Below, piece after piece: positions 35,663 to 45,784 of a stretch of 64,000 nucleotides of DNA. A program made the position numbers and the translations under genes. Position 1 is the stretch's first letter; each line of letters starts with the position of its first letter. The DNA is from Polytrichum commune. Lineage: Eukaryota; Streptophyta; Polytrichopsida; Polytrichales; Polytrichaceae. The notes under the pieces are model-generated. The model was not told the DNA's origin, searched no databases, and saw only the letters and a list, made by a program, of their open reading frames with translations. The DNA is taken from positions 28,210,001-28,274,000 of the forward strand of contig OX485809.1 of assembly GCA_950295325.1 (NCBI GenBank), given 5' to 3'.

Positions 35663-35994
35663 ACAACTACTACTTACAAATCAATTGGTTCGTTTATCCA
35701 AATGATTGGTTCAATCTCAATATTCTAATGTCTTTATTATTTTAAATGAATAGATAGATAGATATTAACGCCGGCATTATGGGGAGGCAAGCGTGAATGG
35801 AGAGTATCTACGCTCGAGGGTTGCTTCCCCTTTTCACAGCTGAACTTTATGTGTGGTTTTAAGTGAACGCACAAGAAATAACCGAAGAAATTCCATGAAT
35901 AACCGATCGATAATCAGGAAGTAAGGACATCGACCAAGCTGATTACAACGTCTCCGTATTCATCGACGGTGGTGGAACGACAGTAAATATCGTC

Positions 35995-36176
35995 ACTCAC
36001 GATTTGGAGTTACATCTATTGCTTGGAAACCTCATCATATCATTTTGCCAACATGTGTCGAGTTGGTTGTTTGCACATTATAGAACACTCACCACTTCCC
36101 TGGGTAAAAAACCCACAACCAATAGTAAAATGTTACAATTCTAGCATTGTGTAACTCCAAACAGCAAGCAACACTC
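35995..36176. mobile_element. Short foldback repeat family G, copy 2
   Basis: ATTTGGAGTTACATCTATTGC at the left pairs with the right end, whose reverse complement contains GTTTGGAGTTACACAATGC. Interior blocks CATTTTGCCAACATGTG and GGTTGTTTGCACATTATAG match the 13.2-kb copy. Confidence 0.55.
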
Positions 36177-36264
36177 AATAACCATCATATTATTCGACTG
36201 TCGCCCAAAGAGGCGCGTGTCTTGGCCTGGCCTTACCTCACCTCACAGTGCATGCTATTCCGTG

Positions 36265-36491
36265 CAGTGATCGGGGAGATTTTTGGGCATAATCGGTTGA
36301 GATCCTACTAATTGCAAGTCCAACCGGTTACATGTGGACATCCTCCGGTTTTTCCTTTATTAAATTGTGGTATGCTCTATAAATTCCTCTAAAATGATCG
36401 GTAATTTTCCTGCAGTCTTGAACCTCAACCGGTTTCTCCTCAAACTCAACTGGTTTATTTGTAACTAACTGCCGGTTCTCCCCGATCATTG
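36265..36491 (+). mobile_element. hAT MITE family A, best-preserved copy with perfect 8-bp TSD
   Basis: The ends are CAGTGATCGGGGAGA and TTCTCCCCGATCATTG, inverted repeats of about 15 bp. ATTCCGTG flanks the element at 36257-36264 and 36492-36499, a perfect 8-bp TSD. At 227 bp it contains the AACCGGTT-type motif several times (TCCAACCGGTTACATG, CTCAACCGGTTTCTCC) and no coding capacity. It serves as the reference copy for the family here. Confidence 0.95.
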
Positions 36492-36689
36492 ATTCCGTGC
36501 CCCCTCCCTCTCACTGCGCTCCAGCTTCTAAGCAGCTGGGGAGCGAGAGAATCTGGCGTGTGGTTAAGTACCAGCTCGGGACTCCGGCATCAGCTGATCG
36601 ATCTAAGTACACCTACATTGCAAGAGGGAACTGATCCACTCGCTGCTCATTCATATATCTTTCAAGACCGGTAAACTTATTACAATTCC

Positions 36690-37075
36690 TCAGTACGTCC
36701 CCACTTCCAATCCATCTGCACACACACATACATCAGGTCAGTAGCAGCAGCAGCTAGCTAGCCGTCCTCGTCCTCGTCCTCGTCCTCGTCCACGTCCTCC
36801 TCCTCCTCACCGGCCCCCATGCACACAAATTTCCTAAATTCCCGAGTCAGCAGTGGAATCCCGAGGTGCAATTAACTCTGGCTTTGCGTCATCCCCCGAG
36901 CCCAGTGACGTCACTGGAGTTAGCTAAGCTAGGCTGGTGGTTTTGCAGCCCTGCCAAGCAGAGGAGGCAGCAGCAGCAGCAGCAACCGAGTGAGTGGTGG
37001 TGTGGACGTGACTCATCCAATCAGTCCTCTGGAGTAATCTCCAATGCAATGGATCGGCCTGCTGCCACCTCCATG
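36690..37075 (+). promoter_or_regulatory. Possible promoter-type GC-rich island
   Basis: The island is GC-rich with CGTCCT and CAG repeats. It holds a 16-bp perfect palindrome with a TGACGTCA core (36902-36917), a GACGTGACTCA element at about 37004 and CCAATCA just after it. These resemble bZIP and CCAAT-factor sites of plant promoters. No convincing gene follows: the 88-codon frame at 37044 starts with a CTTT-microsatellite-encoded segment. Confidence 0.25.
36764..36810. repeat. (CGTCCT)n / (CTC)n tract
   Basis: Hexamer repeats pass into CTC triplets. Confidence 0.9.
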
Positions 37076-37126
37076 CCTTTCTTTCTTTCTTTCTTTCTTG
37101 CTTTCTTTCTTTCTTGCTTGCTTTCT
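37076..37126. repeat. (CTTT)n microsatellite
   Basis: CTTT tetramers interrupted by CTTG. It encodes the spurious SFFLSFLLS-type peptides in overlapping frames. Confidence 0.95.
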
Positions 37127-37495
37127 GGAGGTTTATGACTGTGTTAACTTGAACATGGGTTACAGGCCCAGAGTCCTTGGTCCGTCCCCAACTATGCTAT
37201 TTGATGTCAAGCTGGGGAGGATGGTGATTACACAGCTGTTTGGCGACAGTCCAATCAAAGAGAATGTCATGGTGCCATTGCTGCAGAGAGTGGTGTTGGG
37301 TACTAACTAAATGTGGAACTCAGTGCTCTGTGCATGGCAATGAATGTGTCACACCAAGGACCTGGAGTCTCGGTGGTCATGGAGTTAGTTAGCAATGATG
37401 TCCATGTTAGACTATTCTAGAAATGTAGACTTGATAGATATATACGCAAAGAGGGAAAAAGTATACAGAATGTAATATACTCGTGAACACAAATG

Positions 37496-37890
37496 CAGTT
37501 GTCCCGGGAGATTTGGCGGGCATGATCGATCAAAATCCCAGTGTTCCCAAGTCCGACCAGTTACACATAACACTGTTCAGATCCATAACAATGTTATGTG
37601 GGACTGACATTATTTTTATGGAATATTCTCGGATATTCCCCACATCCAGACTGAAGCGACTGAAAAAGTCTGAATGTGGGGAATGTATGGGAGTGTTCTG
37701 TGGAACACCGTTAGTCCCACAGAACCTTGTTATGAATCTGAACAATGTTATGCATGTTGTGATCTTTCGGATTAGTTTATTGATTTTAAGTATATTTCGT
37801 AGATACCTATACAACGATCAGTGACCTTCTTGAAGTCTTGAATTTCAACTGGTTCATCTCCAACTAGTGGTTGGTTCTTCCCGTTCCTTG
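37496..37890 (+). mobile_element. hAT MITE family A copy with perfect 8-bp TSD, split by a foldback
   Basis: It starts CAGTTGTCCCGGGAG and ends GGTTCTTCCCGTTCCTTG. It is flanked by CACAAATG at 37488-37495 and 37891-37898, a perfect 8-bp TSD. The family sequence is interrupted after GACCAGTTACA and resumes at CATGTTGTGATCTTTCGG. The insert is the 187-bp foldback at 37566-37752. Without it the element is 208 bp. Confidence 0.92.
37566..37752. mobile_element. 187-bp foldback nested in a hAT MITE
   Basis: The two arms, 37566-37652 and 37667-37752, are imperfect inverted repeats over their full length around a 14-base loop. The outer 43 bp are nearly perfect: CATAACACTGTTCAGATCC against CATAACATTGTTCAGATTC. 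The centre pairs TTCCCCACATCCAGACT with TTCCCCACATTCAGACT. It lies inside the 37.5-kb family A copy, so it is younger. The target duplication is unclear. Confidence 0.88.
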
Positions 37891-37957
37891 CACAAATGAA
37901 GGTTGGCTTTGATCATACTAATAAACCATCATACAACGCTACGCCGCATGTCTTGGC

Positions 37958-38230
37958 CGCCCGATTTGGGGGGCTAGAGATTCATGGTGTCTACGTAAAC
38001 TCATCTCTTGTGGAGATGAACACGTAGGGAATTATATTATTTCATGTAAATGTCTATACGTAGGCGATTTTAATTTTGGAAATAGCATCAAAGACTCCAA
38101 ATTAGTCTATAGGGGTTTACTTGGTTAAATCGGTCCTCGACCTTATAGGGGACTTGGTTTACTGTAGCCCCTTCACATATGATTGATGGGGTTCACATGG
38201 ATGCCACGAATCCCTAGCCCGATTGGGGCC
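37958..38230. mobile_element. Foldback repeat family J, copy 2
   Basis: GGGCTAGAGATTCATGGTGTC with TACGTAAACTCATC on the left is mirrored by the reverse complement of the right end: GGGCTAGGGATTCGTGGC and ATCCATGTGAACCCCATC. The 16.6-kb copy shares both ends and an AATAG(A/C)(G/A)TCAAA(A/G)ACTC block in the middle. Confidence 0.65.
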
Positions 38231-38239
38231 CTTCATGCA

Positions 38240-39230
38240 TACAACACTTTGTTGTTGTATAATGTGAATATAGATTATGATGTGACTTTTCTGATAGATA
38301 GTGATAGCTTGTTGTCTTGCAAGATTATGCTTTTTGACACCCAAACAAACTTACTTGGGTAGAGTTTGATGAAGATTTCATCTCATCCAATCCAAAGAGA
38401 GAATACACAACCAGTGTGATTATTGTGAAAGCCTTTGGAAGGTATCTAGTAGGGATGTTATTGTCCAAATGAGAAATTTTTGAAAGGTGGATGAAGATGC
38501 ATATGAAATCCTTTTCACGCAAATTGTTTGTGGAATTTTGGCGCATGTGACTAAGTTGTGAGAAAAAAATGAAACAATTTTCTAGAAGGAGCTATTGTTT
38601 GTGTCACAAACATGCTCAAATTTGTGTGCAACTGGTGAACACTTTCTACGTGTTGGAAGCAAAGGAAACACAAAATTCTCAAAATAAAATAAAATCATGA
38701 TCAAATGTCATTCCTCAAATAAAAATAAAATTCTCAGTAATTCTGACAGGAGAATGCATGCCACTTGTACATGGGTTGAATCTTTGATGTCTCAAGTTGG
38801 ATATGAACTAATTTGGATCTTTATAATGTATGACAAATGCACGCAAGTCATAATTGACTGAAAACTGACACTTAGACATTCACATCATTCTGTATATCAT
38901 GTAACATACCCACTCAAATTATCTTAAGTTTATGTCATTTTCCATCCAAATTGGCATTTCTTTCATGTATCATCATCCATCAACACATAATGGCAACTCT
39001 CATCTTCTGGTGAATCATGAACCCACATGCACTTAGACAAATAGATAGATAAAAATGTTAGCTCCAGAACGAGCAAGCATGAATGAAGAGCCTCTTTGCT
39101 ACATGTTATTTCTCCCTTTTGGGGTGGACCTATCTGAGGTAACCATGTCATATGCAAATGATTGAATTATGATAGTAGGGGGGTAAGGAGTACTTTATTT
39201 ATGTATGATGGTGGGTTGTGGTATTGTCAC
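38240..39230. other. AT-rich stretch, nothing recognised
   Basis: There are short frames only. No inverted ends or tandem repeats are supported. Confidence 0.45.
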
Positions 39231-39232
39231 CT

Positions 39233-39400
39233 TCATGCCGTGTGGGCTGGTTGGTGGGTGTTTAAGGTTTTGATTTGTGCGAAGGCCCAAGTTCAAAACC
39301 ATGTGAGGCCCCTTTGAGAGGGATTCATACTGCCACCCTCCTACCTTGATAGAGACATTAGTGGGGCTCACTTGCTATCCTCATTGTTAGTTGTTGGTCA
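39233..39400 (+). mobile_element. Possible tRNA-derived SINE
   Basis: An A-box-like TGGGCTGGTTGG (39243-39254) is followed by a B-box-like GTTCAAAACC (39291-39300). The 58-nt total span is close to the 55 nt in the well-supported SINE at 57.7-58.07 kb. No target duplication was found and the 3' end is not visible, so this is tentative. Confidence 0.35.
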
Positions 39401-39499
39401 GCGACGGGTGGTTGGGTGGGGAGGGGGTGGAGTCTCAGGGGAGTCTAGTGGTATGGAGAATTGTATTCAAGTTTTCTTTTGTTTAGAATGAGGGTGGAG

Positions 39500-40103
39500 A
39501 GGGAGTGCAGAACCGTGAAGTGTAGTTGGTGTTGTAGTCCATTGATCTTGGTTGAAGGAAGTATGAATTGTTGGGAAAGGTTGTGTAATATGTTGACATG
39601 GTTTCCTCCTCTTTGGTTGGCCGTGAGGACAAGTTATGCTTGGATTTTCTAGCCTCTTGCTTTGACAACTCTTACGAAGGTAGTGTATTTATTGATTTTT
39701 CTTTAGATGGGTGTGTATGGGAATCTATCATGGTAGTATGTGAATTCAACGTTAGTGTAGGCCGATTGCTTAATTGGGGGGAGGTGCATGGGTGGGGAAG
39801 CCTTCAATGAGGAAGATATGTGGACAAAGTTAGGTGGGACAATGACGTGGGTGGGGGGGGGGGGCATATGCAATGGTGAGAGAGGATCCAACTAGGGACC
39901 GTGTGTTCAAATGGATTGGTTGGTGCTGAGCTACTATTGGTGATGCATTTCCATCTCCCGAGGTGGTGGGTGAGGAGCATTTTTTGTATATGGTTTAAGG
40001 CTTTGTTGTGTTTGTCCATGCGCAAGCCTTTTATGACATGATTGTGACATGTTGCTAGTAGGTGTGGCCATGTGCTCACAAGAAAAATGTGCCTAAAGTG
40101 CAT
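39500..40103 (-). pseudogene. LINE C-terminal region (zinc finger and RLE), copy 2
   Basis: The minus strand first encodes a CCHC-type segment, WPHLLATCHNHVIKGLRMDK, then HNKALNHIQ and VPSWIL. After a frameshift at a G12 run (39853-39864) it encodes PNFVHI and NVEFTYYHDRFP. These match in order the copy at 47.9-48.3 kb (PHLLLLCENKF, LDIIYIQ, IIEFTFTHDRY), so the acidic core of the restriction-like endonuclease is still visible. Sequence further downstream is too decayed. It is nonfunctional, with several frameshifts. In its active ancestor the domain would nick target DNA to prime reverse transcription. Confidence 0.7.
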
Positions 40104-40683
40104 AGTTTTTAAAATATCAGAAATTTATTCAATTTCACAATTGAACTCAAGTCACTTAAATGGCATTCACCAAATTATTTTAAGGACACCAATTGCACTT
40201 ATATGATGTTTAGATTGAAATCAACAACATTACTTTACAAAGTTTTTACATTCTAGTTTTTCAAATTTCAATTAATAGAAATGGACAATGTGTATTACTA
40301 TGTCAAAAAAACTTGGACTTTTAGGGTTAACTTGCTCTTGCAATGCATTTATTGTACATGCTTGGCTAGGCTTGAGGCTAAGTTCACACTAGACATTTTG
40401 TGTGTTTGCATCACAAAAAATTGAAACAAAATATATATACATGTAGGCTTTAATCATAATAATTTAATAAACCACAATATAAGATTCTACATTGTGTCAT
40501 GATTAATGAATCGGCTCAAGGAGGGCACTTTCTAGGCACTGTTCTTTGAGAGTGAGAGTCACAGGCGTGCACCATGGGCATGGATACCTCATTGAAATCT
40601 CCTATAGAGAAGATTTTATGACCAAAAAGAAAGGTTGTATTGCACATCGTAGACTAAATAACACCCTCATAATGTATACAATA

Positions 40684-41452
40684 CCCGGGTAGGGCACTCA
40701 TACATGTATTTAATAACCCATCTGCGACGGAAGGGTATTTATCATGGGGCTATTTATCTAAGAATTTGGAATTCTTTACACCCTATCAGTACAGATATAT
40801 CTAAATTTTGTCATTTTAGATGACCCTATTTGTATTTATAAAGTTGCAAGTGAACTAGTTTCTAGTACCCTATGTTCCTTATAATTTTTATATTTGACCC
40901 CATGAATGATGAATCATAGGACTCTTGAAAGTTTGTAGTGAAAATTCAATAAACCATGTCTAGACTGAAGACATCAAACAATGTACCAAAATATAAAAAC
41001 TTGAAGCATTATTAGGACCTCCTATTGTTCCAAAACATACATCAAACAATGTTCAAATCAAACAAACTTGAAGCAAGCAACCCTAGGCAAATATCAAAGA
41101 TACAACGCACAAAGCAAAGAACACCAAAACCCTTGTCATCCAAATTTTTCATTCAGGAATTTGGATTGAAAATGGATAGTTTTTCATCCTTTAACCACCA
41201 TAAAATGCATTGTATACCTCTTCCTCAATATTTTTTTCTCTACCTACTATTCCCAACCCTATTTTAGATTGAAAGAATTAGATAAATTGATGCATTATAT
41301 GGTACCCTTATTTTTTTATACACACAACTTTGTAATTGAAGAGGTGCTTCATTATATCGAAGAATTGTATAAATTTTCTCACAAATGAATAAAAAATACC
41401 CTACATTCTTTCACACATGGTTTAATAAACTTTCGCGAATGCCCTACCCGGG
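40684..41452. mobile_element. 769-bp TIR element with CCCGGG ends and perfect 8-bp TSD
   Basis: The termini CCCGGGTAGGGCA and TGCCCTACCCGGG are a perfect 13-bp inverted repeat, with weaker similarity further in (TTTAATAA). ATACAATA is duplicated at 40676-40683 and 41453-41460. The 8-bp TSD fits hAT and some other superfamilies. The interior has no recognisable transposase; its longest frame (41025-41267) is low-complexity. It is a non-autonomous element. Confidence 0.88.
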
Positions 41453-42036
41453 ATACAATATTTCAAACTTCAAGAGTAATATTAACAAGTTTACACATAA
41501 TATACTAACTCACATAGAACTACTTATAAAATGTCATACTATAATATATACCATCTTAGTTACTTAAATGCTCTTGCAACCCCTCATAATACACATGCTT
41601 TGCTATGCTTAGATTGGACATCCTTTGGGTTTTTCCAACAAATTTCAATTAAAATGAATGCTTTCTAATAATAATCATTGTCTCTCATCATGCTCACTTA
41701 AGTCTTTATTGCCATTGGTGCATTCCAATGAACTTTGAATTTTCCTACCACCCATGATGTTGAGCGTAATTCAACCTACAGTCATTAACATATTTTATGA
41801 TCAACCACTCATATGTGGAAACCCACTTCATTAGGAGGATATGGGAAGAGAACACCGAACAATTATGAGCTGAAGTTCTAGAGTTGGGGCAGCTAGTGAA
41901 AATTTCCTTTCCAAAATTAGGTGACATGATAGATGAGGCAATTAAACTTAAATAAGATATTTTAGATGTATTTTGAATACAAATATGTGGAAATTTGACT
42001 TTTCAAGTTTGGGGTTCATATGCCTCTTGGGAGATT

Positions 42037-42050
42037 GGGGGGGGGGGGGG
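42037..42050. repeat. Poly-G run (G14)
   Basis: Fourteen G followed by AAGTGAAC. Confidence 0.95.
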
Positions 42051-42439
42051 AAGTGAACTAGCATTGGTCTTAGACATATAGGTGAGTCCAATGATAGAGA
42101 GATCCTCAATGTCAAGAGGTAAAGAATTGAAGGTTTTTATGTGACATAGGGGCACTTAAGGATATTCTAAGAATATTCAAGGACCAATTATATTTTAAGG
42201 GCAATGCTTAAAGCCCCCAATACATACCCTTTGGATGCACATGGTTGCCCAAAAATACAAAGTGTGACCCCCTCCCCCTCCCCCTCTTGAGATATGCCAA
42301 TTCTAGAGGTAGTCAATGTTCATTGACCAAATGATGAGTGTCTCTCACAATGAGCTTCAATGCCACATTATCAAATGTTTGGTTTGGGGTGTTGCCCACA
42401 CTATTAAAGATGGTTGATCTTGCAATGGGCAGCACCTAT

Positions 42440-43059
42440 GGGTGCAAGCACGGTAAAGTGGATAGCTCTCGATCCTTGCCTAGTGTTAAGTGAATGCGAT
42501 TCAAAGCTATACACTAACTTTGAATTTTGTGAAGGAAAAAAATCATAGACATTAAAAACATATTGGTCTACAAAGCCAAGCAATTTATGATCACAAAAAC
42601 AATTCCAAGAAAAGTCTACATATTTTAGAAGGCAGTGCAAGTGGTGTGCAAGTAGGTGATATTGGACAAGTATATGTCTAAATCTTGTTTAAAATACGAT
42701 ATAATTACTTGAAATTGATGGTTTTCTACAAAGTTTTGTGATGATCCCCTCAAGTAGATAATGAATTCAAGGAATATATATATATATATATATATCCAAA
42801 TTTGAAATATTTAAGGCCATGAAATCTATGTCCAAAACCATATTCAACCATTTGCTTTTGAGCATCACTTTTAATGATAAGTTTTGAAAATCTCAACTTG
42901 ATATTCTACGGTTGAGTATTTAACACAACATCATAGGTCATCCTGAAAAAAAATCCAACATAAAAAAAACACTTTGTTGCTTTTAGGCCTTTGACCAAAA
43001 ATAAACTAGTTTTGGTATACTATAGCACTTTTTTGGTCCACTTTACCATGCTTGCACCC
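42440..43059 (-). mobile_element. TIR element family L, copy 1 (620 bp)
   Basis: The left end, GGGTGCAAGCACGGTAAAG, pairs with the reverse complement of the right end, GGGTGCAAGCATGGTAAAG, and TGGACC/TGGAT extends the match. It is homologous in reverse orientation to 46072-46687. Terminal GGG is reminiscent of PIF/Harbinger (Tourist-like) elements, but no target duplication is clear. It contains a (TA)n array at 42774-42795. Confidence 0.75.
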
Positions 43060-44238
43060 CTGCATGCAAGAAAATTGCTTCTTCTAAGTCTTAGCGACCT
43101 TTTACGAGCTTCAAAATACTTTGGAATATTGTTCTCCTTTGAGATTGGCACCTATCTATTCCTCAATCATTAAAGAATCTCTATGCCGAGGGAGGGGGTT
43201 GGATGAAGACACGACGTGGCTCCACAGTGCTTCTCTTTTTGAGAGAGAGAGAGGCCATGTGGCTCACGAGGAGACATGACATTGTCGTATTAAGCATCAC
43301 TCTCATCCATCCAGCTCCAAAATTTGACCCCCTATAAGTTTGTAGCTGATTCATCTCCAATGACTTCGGGTACACTAATTCGAGATATTAACTTGTGGAA
43401 AAACCTCTAGCTGCATGCATACTATTTTAGGGCTTTATTGGTGGATGGATGAATAAGAGGTACACTCATATACAATGCCGGTTCCCTCTCTCCAGCTCTC
43501 GGTGGCAATAAAAAGTTAAATGGTCTTGCAAGACATTAACTATACATGCTGGGCTAGGCTTAAAGCAAACACCCTTTCTGTTCTTTGGAGCCCCCTCCTC
43601 CTCAATAACCAAAGCCCCACTTACATTGTCCCCAACACAAAAATCTAAATAGTAAAATTGAGCTTGTGTCATGTTTAAAACCTAGATACAAGCGGTCCTG
43701 AAAAACGAAACACACACACACCAAAAATCCAAAAGAAAGAAAGAAAGTAAAGAAAAGAAAAGAAAGCTTGATGGAAATAGGTGTAACTAGAGCAAGGGGT
43801 GGGAATCCAATCCTCTGTTTGGGATCACCAATGGTACAGTCCATAACCACAGCAGTGAAGAGCTTAAAAACTTAGGTATTTGCACATTGCAAGTCAGAAA
43901 ACCGTTTATGAAAATTATGTTGAATATCTCATGTGTTTCATGAGTCTTCCTAAACATGAAAAGTATGAAACAATTTATTATGTTGGTTGTGTCAGTCTGT
44001 TTGAGTTCTTACTGTCTCTATTGGCTTTGGAGATGAAAGGCCTCTTTACAGAGCCCACCTTCTGAATGGAGGACACGATAATATGTATGGTAATATGAGA
44101 AAACCCTCGAACAATATATGGCCAACGGTCCCTTAATCACATCAATGCAATGCACTCATGAGTCATGTTCGTTATTATATTATTCATCAAAGCACATCCA
44201 AGATACACTCAATCCATGTAGATCTTTCATAGACAATA

Positions 44239-44545
44239 GAGTTATCCTTTAATTCAAAGGAGTTTGGTAGGGAGTTTCTTACAAAACCTTCCATGTTTGG
44301 CAAGCTTGAGGTGCATGCGTTGGAGGTCGTGTGGAGGTTTGAACCAATAACATTCTATATCAGGGATTTTAGCAACACATGCATTGCTAAAATGAGTTTG
44401 ACCCTCAATTCCGGGATTCCCTGATATAGAATGTTATTGGTTCAAACCTCCACACGACCTCCGACGCATGCACCTCAAGCTTGCCAAACATGGAAGGTTT
44501 TGTAAGAAACTCCCTACCAAACTCATTTGAATTAAAGGATAACTC
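44239..44545. repeat. Near-perfect 128-bp inverted repeat with 51-bp spacer
   Basis: Arms 44239-44366 and 44418-44545 are reverse complements at 126 of 128 positions with no gaps. One difference would be a G:U pair in RNA. The spacer itself contains a 9-bp stem, TTTTAGCAA against TTGCTAAAA, around CACATGCA. Transcribed from either strand it would give a long perfect hairpin suited to Dicer-like processing. The left arm carries TGGCAAGCTTGAGG (44298-44311) and GGTTTGAACC (44336-44345), which resemble pol III A and B boxes 48 nt apart. No coding frame is supported. It could be a foldback transposon, head-to-head SINE-like units or an inverted-duplication small-RNA locus. Confidence 0.93.
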
Positions 44546-44589
44546 TAATGTACTCAATATATGTAATCCTTTCGTAAAGTGTCACAAAT

Positions 44590-44835
44590 CCTCTGTTAAT
44601 TCACAAAGAAATAGAGTGATCTCATTCCGGAGAAGCAAAAAAACACTTCAGTGTTGCTCACTAACGTGAGTTGTATGCTCACAATGCAAAATATGTTGCT
44701 GCCCAATTGAAATCATCACACATTTGCAACTAGCCAATGTCTTCAACAGGGGTGGTGTTGAAGGATGACCCACATGGTCCCAAATCCGGGGCCACTTCAA
44801 TTGAAGATCCTAACCTGCCATCTTTGGTACATACA
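44590..44835 (-). pseudogene. Diverged duplicate of the unknown coding fragment at 44.9-45.3 kb
   Basis: The reverse complement reads CEPKDFVCTKDGRLGS, parallel to CELKDFAGIQEDERLH in the neighbouring copy. A GACCCACATGG block and an AAATCTTTG(G/A)GTTCACAT block sit at matching spacing in the DNA. Frameshifts and in-frame stops show it is dead. Together with the next feature it forms a direct, same-strand pair beside the large hairpin. Confidence 0.5.
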
Positions 44836-44884
44836 AAATCTTTGGGTTCACATTTAAGAGATGTGAATCCATAACCATTTTGCT

Positions 44885-45330
44885 TTGCGAATAATACATA
44901 TTACACCAAGAGGAGACATTTGGTCTAGCTTAAAATTCACAACGCACAATTTGCTACTTCCCGAGCAAAAACCATCACATTTACATCTAGTCAACTTGTT
45001 TTGTAAGGGTCTTTATTTGGCAGTGACCCACATGGCCCCCCAAATGGCAAACACTTCAGCTAAGCCACGAAAATGCAGCCTTTCATCTTCTTGGATACCT
45101 GCAAAATCTTTGAGTTCACATATGATGGTGTTGCCCGGCGACCTACTGGGAAACTCAACACATGCACCGGGACGGGTGGAGGGCCTCCCAAGCCCATTAC
45201 TTGCAATTGAATACAAGTCATGAGTTGAGAAATGTTGTGGATCTAGCTCAATCCTCAACTTCCGATTAACATGATAGCATTTCTTATGTATATTGGCATT
45301 TTGATTAGTATAATGGTTGCTTGGCAAACA
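44885..45330 (-). pseudogene. Unknown decayed protein-coding fragment
   Basis: A minus-strand frame of about 88 codons reads RKLRIELDPQHFSTHDLYSI, then GLGRPSTRPGACVEFPS, then CELKDFAGIQEDERLHF and WGAMWVTAK. It meets a TAA near 45012. The same frame resumes after the stop with a cysteine-rich stretch, TRCKCDGFCSGSS. Its composition, the conserved duplicate at 44.6-44.8 kb and the isolated stop point to a former gene or mobile-element domain. I do not recognise the family. The start is not visible; the ATG at 45402 is preceded by low-complexity sequence. Confidence 0.45.
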
Positions 45331-45770
45331 AACGTAGAAAAGAAAGAACCACAAAAATACATGTCGGATTTGTATAAAAAAACTGATTTTATGTACAAAC
45401 AAAAGCTAGAAATTCCTCTACACTGCATTCTCTAACAAGTAGATAAAGAGGAATGTCCCTTGAGGCGTGACAACACACAAACACCATATAAGTAAGGATC
45501 CTCCAACCTCCACTGGAGGCAGCCAAGGCATACAAAACAATAAATAATGCTTTGCATGCTCTGCCCAAAGGCCGGAAAAGGCCTTCAACTTTCTTGCACA
45601 TGACACTTTCTATTTCATCGGTTTTATCACTTTCCCTCTGTCGTAACTGGAGTTTCCTTCTGCCATAGAGACCTAATCCCAGTTTCCTTCTACCGCCCCT
45701 TTAGGCCACCAAAGTCTACATGGCCCGACCACCTGGCCTCTTATTCCACCATGTCTCCTACATAAAACCG

Positions 45771-45784
45771 CCCCCCCCCCCCCC
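45771..45784. repeat. Poly-C run (C14)
   Basis: Fourteen C after ACATAAAACCG. Confidence 0.95.

Noticed and set aside
37044-37310. 88-codon frame downstream of the promoter-like island
   Set aside because: The first third is encoded by the CTTT microsatellite and the rest has no recognisable domain.
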